6,892 nucleotides of DNA from Azoarcus sp. (GTDB taxonomy: Bacteria > Pseudomonadota > Gammaproteobacteria > Burkholderiales > Rhodocyclaceae). The notes beneath the pieces were generated by a model. It did no database searches and was not told the origin of the DNA. It worked only from the letters and a program-made list of their open reading frames with translations. Both the position numbers and the translations under genes were made by a program. How positions within the stretch are numbered: position 1 is the first letter of the stretch; every line of letters starts with the position of its first letter. The stretch is from the NCBI GenBank assembly GCA_031268685.1, contig JAIRWW010000125.1, positions 1 through 6,892 of the forward strand, in the 5' to 3' direction. Of this stretch, positions 1 to 5,978 are shown piece by piece.

Positions 1-713
1 TGGCCCAATGCGACGACAACGCCTTGCGCGAAGCGCAAACGCTCATCCGCAGCCTCGATCCCCATCCCGGCTCCCGTCATTCGAGCGAAGAAACCCGTTA
101 CGTGCTGCCCGACGTGGTAGTGCGTAAAATTCGTGGACACTGGACAGTGTTTCTCAACCACGAAGCCATGCCGAAACTGCGCATCAACCAGTTATACGCC
201 AGCCTCTTGCGGCAAAACAAAGATCGGAGCAGCGGCCTTGCCGGGCAATTGCAAGAAGCGCGCTGGCTCATAAAAAATGTTCAGCAAAGATTCGACACAA
301 TTCTCCGTGTTTCGCAAGCCATCGTTGACCAGCAGCGTCAGTTCTTCGATCATGGCGACGTGGCCATGAAGCCACTGACACTCCGGGAGATCGCAAATCA
401 ACTGGAACTGCACGAATCCACAGTATCGCGTGTGACTACGCAAAAATACATGGCCACGCCTCGCGGCGTATTTGAACTCAAGTACTTTTTCGGTAGCCAT
501 GTGGCAACCGATACAGGCGGGGCGGCTTCCTCGACCGCGATTCGCGCCCTGATCCGTCAACTGATCGGCGCAGAGGACAGGAAAAGCCCCCTGTCCGATG
601 TCAAAATCGCCGACCTTTTGAGCCAGCAGGGAATAGTGGTCGCGCGGCGCACCGTCGCCAAATATCGTGAGGCGCTCAATATTCCCCCACTCAGCATGCG
701 CAAAACGCTTTGA
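1..713 (+). CDS. rpoN: RNA polymerase sigma-54 factor RpoN, C-terminal half (5' end outside window)
   Basis: Sigma-54 directs RNA polymerase to -24/-12 promoters and needs AAA+ activators to open them; it controls nitrogen, motility and other regulons. The frame is open from position 3, giving 236 visible residues, so roughly the first half of a typical 480-500 aa protein lies upstream. Visible from the N-terminal side: the end of the core-binding region, with a run ending SLDPHPG; the stretch [12 protein letters not shown] leading into the DNA-binding domain; a helix-turn-helix at about visible residues 127-149 containing [14 protein letters not shown]; the FELKYFF segment; and the diagnostic RpoN box [10 protein letters not shown] at about 214-223 (bases 642-671), which recognises the -24 element. 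An internal TTG at 24 is not the true start, because homology continues before it. hpf starts 19 bases after the stop, so the two are probably co-transcribed. Identification is essentially certain. Confidence 0.98.
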   Translation, partial: AQCDDNALREAQTLIRSLDPHPGSRHSSEETRYVLPDVVVRKIRGHWTVFLNHEAMPKLRINQLYASLLRQNKDRSSGLAGQLQEARWLIKNVQQRFDTILRVSQAIVDQQRQFFDHGDVAMKPLTLREIANQLELHESTVSRVTTQKYMATPRGVFELKYFFGSHVATDTGGAASSTAIRALIRQLIGAEDRKSPLSDVKIADLLSQQGIVVARRTVAKYREALNIPPLSMRKTL

Positions 714-720
714 CCATAAG

Positions 721-727
721 AAAGGAG
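721..727 (+). promoter_or_regulatory. Shine-Dalgarno fixing the hpf start
   Basis: AAAGGAG lies five bases before the ATG at 733. The same frame is open further upstream into the end of rpoN, but only this ATG has a strong ribosome binding site, and it gives a normal family N-terminus (MNLNITGHHVEVT). Confidence 0.85.
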
Positions 728-732
728 TTAGC

Positions 733-1053
733 ATGAATCTCAACATCACCGGGCATCATGTCGAAGTAACCGAAGCCATCCGCAGCTACACCGCAGAAAA
801 ACTCGACCGTGTCGTGCGCCATTTCGACAATGTCACCAGTGTTAACGTGATTCTGTCAGTCGACAAGCTCAAGCAGAAAGCCGAGGCCACAGTTCATGTG
901 CGCGGCAAGGATATCCACGTCGAAAGCGTCGACGCCGACCTGTATGCCGCCATCGACGCACTGGCCGACAAACTCGACCGCCAAGTACAAAAATACAAAC
1001 AAAAAAGCACCGGGTATAACCACGATTCGCATAAGTTCGCGGTCGAACGCTAA
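733..1053 (+). CDS. hpf: Ribosome hibernation promoting factor, short form (HPF/YhbH)
   Basis: This cytosolic factor binds the 30S subunit in stationary phase or starvation and promotes formation of inactive 100S ribosome dimers. The protein is 106 aa, the usual size of the short HPF class; it lacks the C-terminal dimerisation domain of long HPF. The sequence shows the N-terminal strand NITGHHVEVTEAIRSY, the helix YTAEKLDRVVRHFDNV, the strand VNVILSVDK and the second helix DLYAAIDALADKLDRQVQKYK, which together make the beta-alpha-beta-beta-beta-alpha fold of the family. The C-terminal tail is basic and rich in lysine and histidine. The ATG at 733 is chosen for its strong Shine-Dalgarno. The position between rpoN and ptsN is the conserved one for this gene across many proteobacteria. 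Confidence 0.96.
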   Translation: MNLNITGHHVEVTEAIRSYTAEKLDRVVRHFDNVTSVNVILSVDKLKQKAEATVHVRGKDIHVESVDADLYAAIDALADKLDRQVQKYKQKSTGYNHDSHKFAVER

Positions 1054-1076
1054 TACCTTTTCCAGTTAGCCGACAT

Positions 1077-1106
1077 CACGGCGGCCGCGCAGTGCGGCCG
1101 CCCGTG
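1077..1106 (+). promoter_or_regulatory. G+C-rich hairpin in the hpf-ptsN gap
   Basis: CACG plus GCGGCCGC (1077-1088) pairs with GCGGCCGC, one bulged C, and CGTG (1094-1106). The loop is GCAGT (1089-1093), so the stem has 12 pairs and one bulge. Each arm holds a NotI-type octamer. No T-run follows, so it does not read as a standard intrinsic terminator. It covers a possible GTG start at 1106 and ends 14 bases before the ATG at 1121. It may protect the hpf 3' end or limit ptsN translation; that role is inferred. Confidence 0.5.
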
Positions 1107-1120
1107 TGAGCCAATACACC

Positions 1121-1603
1121 ATGAGTCTTATCGCCCCTCTCCTGCCACTGGCCAACGTCGTGGCCAGCCTCGACGCCAGCAGCAAAAAGCGCGTCTTTGA
1201 AGAAGCCGGCCTCCTGTTTGAAGCACAGCTGGGCACAGGCCGCGACGTCATATTCGACAAACTTTTCGCCCGGGAACGCCTGGGTTCCACCGGGCTGGGC
1301 CAAGGCATCGCCATTCCGCACAGCCGCATCGCGGGGCTGGCCGAAGCGGCGGGCGCATTCATCCGCCTTGCGGCCCCGGTTCCGTTCGACGCCCTGGACG
1401 GACGCCCCGTCAGCCTCGTTTTCGTCCTCTTGGTTCCCGAAGAAGCCAACGACACCCATCTCCAGCTTCTCTCGGAACTGGCAAGAATGTTCAGCGACCG
1501 CGCCTTCCGCGAACAATTGCTCGCCGCATCCGACGCCGCGGCGCTTCACGCGCTGTTGACAGGCTGGCAAGGCAGCCCGGAAGACAGCGCCGCCGCGACC
1601 TGA
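1121..1603 (+). CDS. ptsN: Nitrogen-regulatory PTS enzyme IIA (EIIA-Ntr)
   Basis: EIIA-Ntr is the terminal phospho-acceptor of the PTS-Ntr relay (EI-Ntr, NPr, EIIA-Ntr); it regulates potassium transport, nitrogen and carbon functions rather than moving sugar. The protein is 160 aa from the ATG at 1121. It contains the PTS EIIA type-2 fold with the phosphorylatable histidine in GLGQGIAIPHS (His67; codon at 1319-1321). This is followed by the conserved PVSLVFVLLVPEEANDTHLQLLSELARMF core. The start is uncertain: GTG at 1106 would add five residues, and neither start has a good Shine-Dalgarno. ATG is preferred because it gives the normal family beginning (LIAPLLPLANVV). In this family the histidine is often followed by glycine; here it is serine, a minor change. 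The gene is probably in one operon with rpoN and hpf. hprK and rapZ, frequent next neighbours in betaproteobacteria, are absent from this spot. Confidence 0.95.
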   Translation: MSLIAPLLPLANVVASLDASSKKRVFEEAGLLFEAQLGTGRDVIFDKLFARERLGSTGLGQGIAIPHSRIAGLAEAAGAFIRLAAPVPFDALDGRPVSLVFVLLVPEEANDTHLQLLSELARMFSDRAFREQLLAASDAAALHALLTGWQGSPEDSAAAT

Positions 1604-1823
1604 AACCCGCCCCTTCCTGGCTTTTCCCATCGAAGCTTGCTCGGCCCGCACTCATCGGGCGCACTCATTCATTCATTGAGCAGGCGCGCAGGCCGTTGCA
1701 CTCCGTGTGCGATCCGGACGGTCGATACCAGCCGATAGCGGGAAATAAACCTTCAGGGCGAACAGCATCTCCCGCATGCATCCGCATGGCGAAATCAAAC
1801 GCCTGTTCGTCTCGCAGCCTGGT
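1604..1823. other. Noncoding gap between convergent ptsN and parC
   Basis: No gene could be supported here. Small structures are present: a five-pair hairpin GCCCG/CGGGC (1644-1660); a 9-base direct repeat CGCACTCAT (1647-1655 and 1660-1668), the second copy running into three TCAT units; a 7-base direct repeat CCGCATG (1772-1778 and 1782-1788); and inverted arms CGAACAG/CTGTTCG (1759-1765 and 1803-1809). None is followed by a clear T-run on either strand, so no terminator is called for ptsN or parC. Confidence 0.5.
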
Positions 1824-4136
1824 TCAGGCCATCCTTTCCGGCTTGATCTTCGGCGTCAGCAACATGCCGCGCCGCGCGCGCCGGTGGCGCAGCCCTTCGC
1901 GCCGGGCGGTGCTCAGGCTTATGGAGATGGGCTTGTTGCCTCGTCCCATGCCTTCGATTTCGAGCGCAGCATCGTCGGCAGGGACGGCGATGGCGGCGAG
2001 ATGCTCGTCGTCGTCCAGCGCCATGACGATGACGCCGCGTCCGCCCGCCTGGACTTTCATCTCTGCTTGCGGAAAAACCAGCATCCTCCCCGCGCTCGAT
2101 ATGGCGGCAATCCATTGGCCGTACACCCGCGCCGGGGCGAGCACGGTTTCCGTGCCTTCGAGCGCCATGAAGGCTTTGCCCGCGCGCTGGCGGCCAGTAG
2201 CGTCGGCGAGCGTGCTTATGAAACCGTAGCCGCCGCTGTTGGCGAACAACCATTGCGACTCCGGTTCGGCGGCAAGAACCTGGGCGAGCTTGCCTCCGTC
2301 CTGGAAGTCGATCAAGGTCGAGACGGGCACGCCATCGCCGCGTCCGCCGCGTCCGACGGGTAATTCGGATATCTTGATCGTATAGGCGCGGCCATGTGTG
2401 TCGATCACGACTAAGGGCCACGCGCTGCGCGTCTCGATCACGGCGAAAGCGAAATCGCCGACCTTATAGGCGATTGTGGCAGGGTCGATGCCGTGTCCCT
2501 GGCGGGCTCGCACCCAGCCGTTTTTCGACACGATGACCGTGACAGGTTCATCGGGCACGCTGATTTCAGCGGGCGCGGCGGGGGCCACGGTTTCGATCAG
2601 TGTCCGGCGCGCGTCGCCATATTTTTTAGCGTCGGCGTCGATTTCTTTCAGTATCAGCCGGGTTTGCGCGGCGCGGCTGTCCAGCAGGCGGAGCAGGCTG
2701 TCGCGTTCCACGCGCAGTTCGGCCAGCTCCTTCTCGATCTTGAAGCCTTCGAGGCGGGCAAGTTGGCGCAGACGGATTTCCAGGATGTCCTCGGCCTGAA
2801 TTTCGCTCAGTCCAAAAGCCTCGATCAGCGCCCGTTTTGGCTCATTGGATTCGCGGATGACACGAATGACATCTTCGATGCGCAGGAAGGCGATCATCCG
2901 CCCATCGAGAATATGAATGCGGCGCTCGACTTCATCGAGCCGGAAGCGGCTGCGCCGCTGCACAGTGATGTAGCGGAAATCGACCCATTCGCTCAGGATC
3001 GGCAGCAGCCCTTTTTGCCGGGGCCGCCCGTCGCGCCCGATCATGGTGAGGTTGATCGAGACGGAAGTCTCCAGACTGGTGTGCGCAAGCAGGACGGCCA
3101 TGAATTCATCGCGCGCCTGGCGGCTGGATCGCGGCTCCAGCACGATACGTACCGGCGCTTTGTCGCTCGATTCGTCGCGCACGGTATCGAGCACGCCCAG
3201 TACGAGTTGCTTGAGGTTTTTCTGCTCCTGGCTGGTTTCTTTTTTGCTTCCACGTGGCTGCGGATTGGTAAGCGTCTCGATTTCGGCCAACACCTGTGCG
3301 GTCGAGACCCCGTGCGGCAACTCATCGACGACGACCCGCCATTGCCCGCGCGCCAGTTCTTCGATGTGCCAGCGCGCCCGCAAGCGCAGGCTGCCGCGTC
3401 CGCCTGCGTATGCATCACGGATTGTTTGCGGCGGTGAAATCAATTGCCCGCCGCCAGGAAAATCCGGGCCGGGCAGTAGCGACAGGATGTCGTCGAGCGA
3501 AGCGTCTGGATGCCGTATCAAATAGCTGGCGGCGGCGGCGGTTTCGGTGAGATTGTGTGGGGGAATCTCGGTCGCCATGCCCACGGCGATGCCGGAAGCG
3601 CCATTGAGCAGCACGAATGGCAGGCGTGCTGGCAGCAATTGCGGTTCTTCGAAAGCGCCGTCGTAATTGGGGTTGAAATCCACCGTTCCCCGGTCGATTT
3701 CGGAGAGCAGCAGTTCCGCGATCGGCGTGAGCCGGCACTCGGTATAACGCATCGCCGCCGCCGAATCGCCATCGCGCGAGCCGAAATTGCCTTGTCCGTC
3801 GACGAGCGGATAGCGGAGAGAAAAATCCTGCGCCACCCGCACCATCGCATCGTAGACGCTGGCGTCGCCATGCGGATGGTACTTACCGATGACATCGCCC
3901 ACCACGCGCGCCGATTTCACATGCCGGGCCGCCGCGCCAAGGCGCATTTCGTTCATCGAGTGGAGGATGCGGCGCTGCACGGGCTTCAGCCCGTCTTCCA
4001 CCTGCGGCAGCGCGCGGGCGCGCACCACGCTCATGGCGTAGGAAAGGTAGGCGCGTTCGGCGTACTGGTCGAGGGGCAGAGTGTCGGAAGGGGGCGGCGG
4101 GACAGGGGCGTCGAAAAGCGTGCCGTGATCGTTCAT
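1824..4136 (-). CDS. parC: DNA topoisomerase IV subunit A
   Basis: ParC is the DNA-cleaving subunit of topoisomerase IV; with ParE it decatenates daughter chromosomes after replication. The protein is 770 aa, normal for a betaproteobacterial ParC. In order it has: a short Pro-rich lead (residues 10-17); the start of the winged-helix cleavage domain ([15 protein letters not shown], about 30-44); the quinolone-pocket helix [15 protein letters not shown] (about 85-99); the catalytic tyrosine Tyr131 in [12 protein letters not shown] (codon 3744-3746), with Arg130 beside it; the tower and coiled-coil (about 390-510, with [20 protein letters not shown]); and a C-terminal beta-pinwheel of reduced regularity with a GRGGRG element near 595-600. 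It is ParC rather than GyrA: it lacks a canonical GyrA box and has a short C-terminal domain. The start ATG (4134-4136) has GAGG six bases upstream (complement of 4141-4144). The residue matching E. coli ParC Ser80 is Ala92, and Glu84 matches Asp96. parE is not in the window. Confidence 0.96.
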   Translation of the reverse strand: MNDHGTLFDAPVPPPPSDTLPLDQYAERAYLSYAMSVVRARALPQVEDGLKPVQRRILHSMNEMRLGAAARHVKSARVVGDVIGKYHPHGDASVYDAMVRVAQDFSLRYPLVDGQGNFGSRDGDSAAAMRYTECRLTPIAELLLSEIDRGTVDFNPNYDGAFEEPQLLPARLPFVLLNGASGIAVGMATEIPPHNLTETAAAASYLIRHPDASLDDILSLLPGPDFPGGGQLISPPQTIRDAYAGGRGSLRLRARWHIEELARGQWRVVVDELPHGVSTAQVLAEIETLTNPQPRGSKKETSQEQKNLKQLVLGVLDTVRDESSDKAPVRIVLEPRSSRQARDEFMAVLLAHTSLETSVSINLTMIGRDGRPRQKGLLPILSEWVDFRYITVQRRSRFRLDEVERRIHILDGRMIAFLRIEDVIRVIRESNEPKRALIEAFGLSEIQAEDILEIRLRQLARLEGFKIEKELAELRVERDSLLRLLDSRAAQTRLILKEIDADAKKYGDARRTLIETVAPAAPAEISVPDEPVTVIVSKNGWVRARQGHGIDPATIAYKVGDFAFAVIETRSAWPLVVIDTHGRAYTIKISELPVGRGGRGDGVPVSTLIDFQDGGKLAQVLAAEPESQWLFANSGGYGFISTLADATGRQRAGKAFMALEGTETVLAPARVYGQWIAAISSAGRMLVFPQAEMKVQAGGRGVIVMALDDDEHLAAIAVPADDAALEIEGMGRGNKPISISLSTARREGLRHRRARRGMLLTPKIKPERMA

Positions 4137-4415
4137 GGTGCCTCGGGCGAAAACATGTTTTGCAAGGGCGCGATCTTACTCCAGTGTGAAGCGCGCCCGG
4201 AGGCGAAGCATGGCACGGCGCGCCGTCATTTTTGCCGCAACCCGGCAAGCAACAGAAAAACGAATTCGTGATCTTGCGCGAAATGCCAGCTTGACCGTTT
4301 TAGGAAGCTCCTCTTGGGCAAAGCTTGGGCTTGAAAAAAACATCCATGGCTGCCAGACTTGGTTAGAGGAATGAGAGCCTAAAACCGGCCGGCAGCTTTT
4401 GGAATTGGAGCTTAC
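4137..4415. promoter_or_regulatory. Divergent intergenic region, parC to TPR gene
   Basis: This gap must carry the promoters for parC (leftward) and for the repeat-protein gene (rightward), unless the latter is read from elsewhere. No convincing -35/-10 pair was found. TTGACC (4291-4296) and TTGAAA (4331-4336) resemble -35 boxes but lack good -10 partners at 16-18 bases. Visible structure: a 12-base perfect palindrome ACGGCGCGCCGT (4215-4226) followed by five T (4229-4233); a six-pair hairpin TTGCCG/CGGCAA (4232-4248); and a repeated CTTGGGC (4313-4319, 4324-4330) spaced 11 bases, about one helical turn. A candidate small ORF overlaps all of these. Confidence 0.4.
4210..4374 (+). CDS. Candidate small ORF, 54 aa, unknown
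   Basis: An ATG at 4210 is preceded by a full GGAGG Shine-Dalgarno (4199-4203) with a six-base spacer, and the frame runs 54 codons to TGA at 4372-4374. The next gene starts 41 bases later on the same strand. The product begins MARRAVIFAATRQATEKRIR and is basic at the N-terminal end, ending in an acidic LEE. No signal peptide, membrane segment or known motif is visible. It could be a real small protein or leader peptide ahead of the TPR gene, or only intergenic DNA with a chance ribosome binding site. I do not recognise it and the evidence is translation signals only. Confidence 0.3.
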   Translation: MARRAVIFAATRQATEKRIRDLARNASLTVLGSSSWAKLGLEKNIHGCQTWLEE

Positions 4416-5876
4416 ATGAAAACCTTACACAGTTTTATCCTTTGCCTGCTCATGCTTGGGCTTTGCTTTGTTGGCGAAACAGCGCGCGCCTGTGCGGTTG
4501 CTATAGTGGGCACCGATAATGAGCCCATTCAAGATGAAGAATCGCTTAAGTCTATTGAAAAGAAAATTAATGATAAGGAAATTGAGGATATTGCTGCTTT
4601 AGACGATATTGACAAACGTTTTGGAAAAAGCGGGAACACGGAATTACGCAGACTCGCGGTCATTGCCCTGGGATTAAAGGGAAGCCTCGTGTCGGGTACA
4701 TGCCATACCCGTATTGACGATGCGGTAAATATATGGAACGAAGCGGATGAACGTTATGGCGACGATCCGGACCCTGCCATACGTGCTGAAATTGCGCAAA
4801 TCCTCCTGAAAAAACTGGAATCTCTGGTAGCTTATTATAGTGAGATTCCTCACGCTGGCTTAGGAAAATATTCCAATGCAGCCTTTGCTACATTTAATGC
4901 TCTCGTCAAGCGCTACGGTGAAGACAAAGATCCCATAATTCGCAGGAAAGTGGCTATTTCATTCATGCAAAAGAGCCGGCTCCTTAGCGTTTACCCTAGA
5001 AGCATAGAAGAGGATTTTACCGAAAACAATGCATCACCTATGGAGCGGGAAGCACTGCGCAAGGCCGAGGAAATGGCTGCTCGTGACGTCTTGGATGAGT
5101 TGGTACGACGGTATGGCAATGATGAAGATCCAGAGGTAAGCACGACGGTATCGGACGCAATGTATACAAAAGGGCAGTTGTTTTATAGTGTTGGGGATGT
5201 GGATGAAGAAATGGCGGCTTACGATGAGCTTGGCCGCCATTATGGGAAGAACGAGACATTGGCTGTCCGCTTGAATGTGATTAAAGGGTTTGATACGAAA
5301 GCTTGGCGATTGTTTCAAAAAGCGGATTCAAGTACGGAAAAGAATTACATTCCCGTCTTCGCTGTTTTGGACGACATCATCGGGCGCTTCGGCGACGATG
5401 CGCGGCTGGATGTGCAGGTAAAATTGGCCGATATCTCCATTAAAAGGGCAAATATATTGAGCAGAATGGAAATGCCGGAGAAAGAGCTTATCCCCATCTA
5501 CGACGATATTATCCAGAAATACAAGAAGAGCGAATCTCCAGAGATGCGCGCGCAAGTTGCCGCGGCATTGGCCAATAAAGCCGAATTCCTGGCCGGAAAG
5601 GCGAAGATCAATGATGCACTGGATCTTTGCGACAGGGTTGATGAAATTTATGGCAAGGATAATGCGCCCATTGTACGTCTACAGGTCGCCAATACATTGA
5701 ACATCAAGGGGGAGCTGCTGATTAAACAAAACAAGCCCAAAAAGGCGCTTGTCGTCTTCAATGAAGTTATCAGACGGTATAAAAAGAAAGGGCATTATTA
5801 TGGTGATATAGAGATAGGCATGTTTGCTGCGGTATTGGAAGCCGAACGGTATAGGAATAAGTTGTCAGGAAAGTGA
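4416..5876 (+). CDS. Exported TPR-like repeat protein, function unknown
   Basis: This is a 486-aa protein with an N-terminal Sec signal peptide: Lys2, a hydrophobic core FILCLLMLGLCFVG (about 7-20), and a cleavage motif ARA just before Cys26. The residues before Cys26 (A-R-A) do not fit a lipobox, so a soluble periplasmic product is more likely than a lipoprotein. The mature part is a solenoid of about nine helix-pair units. Each carries an aromatic-Gly (or aromatic-Lys) motif, at residues 69, 114, 167, 233, 276, 325, 369, 412 and 455, often followed by D-x-D-P-x-x-R, then a helix ending K-G/A-x-L/F-L. This resembles the TPR repeats widespread in uncharacterised bacterial proteins, with a HEAT-like flavour in the DP-x-x-R helix. 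Such scaffolds usually bind partner proteins; no enzyme motif is visible. The start ATG has GGAG five bases upstream (4407-4410). The gene is clearly more A+T-rich than parC and converges on another TPR-type gene. Confidence 0.85.
   Translation: MKTLHSFILCLLMLGLCFVGETARACAVAIVGTDNEPIQDEESLKSIEKKINDKEIEDIAALDDIDKRFGKSGNTELRRLAVIALGLKGSLVSGTCHTRIDDAVNIWNEADERYGDDPDPAIRAEIAQILLKKLESLVAYYSEIPHAGLGKYSNAAFATFNALVKRYGEDKDPIIRRKVAISFMQKSRLLSVYPRSIEEDFTENNASPMEREALRKAEEMAARDVLDELVRRYGNDEDPEVSTTVSDAMYTKGQLFYSVGDVDEEMAAYDELGRHYGKNETLAVRLNVIKGFDTKAWRLFQKADSSTEKNYIPVFAVLDDIIGRFGDDARLDVQVKLADISIKRANILSRMEMPEKELIPIYDDIIQKYKKSESPEMRAQVAAALANKAEFLAGKAKINDALDLCDRVDEIYGKDNAPIVRLQVANTLNIKGELLIKQNKPKKALVVFNEVIRRYKKKGHYYGDIEIGMFAAVLEAERYRNKLSGK
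4593..5849 (+). repeat. Nine degenerate TPR-like protein repeats
   Basis: The units repeat at the protein level, not as DNA identity. Aromatic-Gly anchors are spaced 45, 53, 66, 43, 49, 44, 43 and 43 residues apart. The basic period is therefore about 43-45, close to a 34-aa TPR plus an extended linker. The best conserved copies contain ERYGDDPDPAIR, KRYGEDKDPIIR and RRYGNDEDPEV. The last copy loses Gly and the D-P element (RRYKKKGHYYG). Confidence 0.7.
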
Positions 5877-5978
5877 AGCTATTGTCGCCGAGACGGGGGA
5901 GTGATTAAACACTGCGGCGAAGACACCCAAGCAAGATTCGCTGCGCTGCGTTGTGTACTATTGGCATGGTAGCGCCCG
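5877..5978. other. Convergent gap with nested inverted repeat
   Basis: The gap lies between the two convergent repeat genes. Arms TCGCCG (5885-5890) and CGGCGA (5915-5920) enclose a smaller hairpin AGTG-ATTAAA-CACT (5900-5913). This could act as a two-way transcription stop, but no T-run follows on either strand. The remaining bases include a CGCTGCGCTGCG run near 5940 and no supported gene. Confidence 0.35.

Noticed and set aside
192..749. Open frame on the - strand across rpoN
   Set aside because: It lies opposite a certain rpoN reading frame, including the RpoN box, and its translation has no recognisable motif.
1665..1676. TCAT tetranucleotide tract as a phase-variation repeat
   Set aside because: Only three units, and outside any gene or identifiable promoter.
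1604..1823. tRNA or small RNA gene in the ptsN-parC gap
   Set aside because: No cloverleaf, T-arm motif or hairpin with U-tract could be found.
4161..4200. TAAGAT on the - strand as the parC -10 box
   Set aside because: Four of six matches but no -35-like hexamer at 16-18 bases; too weak to call.
4211..4225. TGGCACG as a sigma-54 -24 element upstream of the TPR gene
   Set aside because: The required GC of the -12 element is absent at the ten-base spacing (CG is found instead).
1824..4271. Long open frames on the + strand antisense to parC (2493-3437 and 3510-4271)
   Set aside because: They are shadows of a G+C-rich coding gene. The translations are rich in Arg, Pro, Ala and His with no domain, while the - strand frame is clearly ParC.
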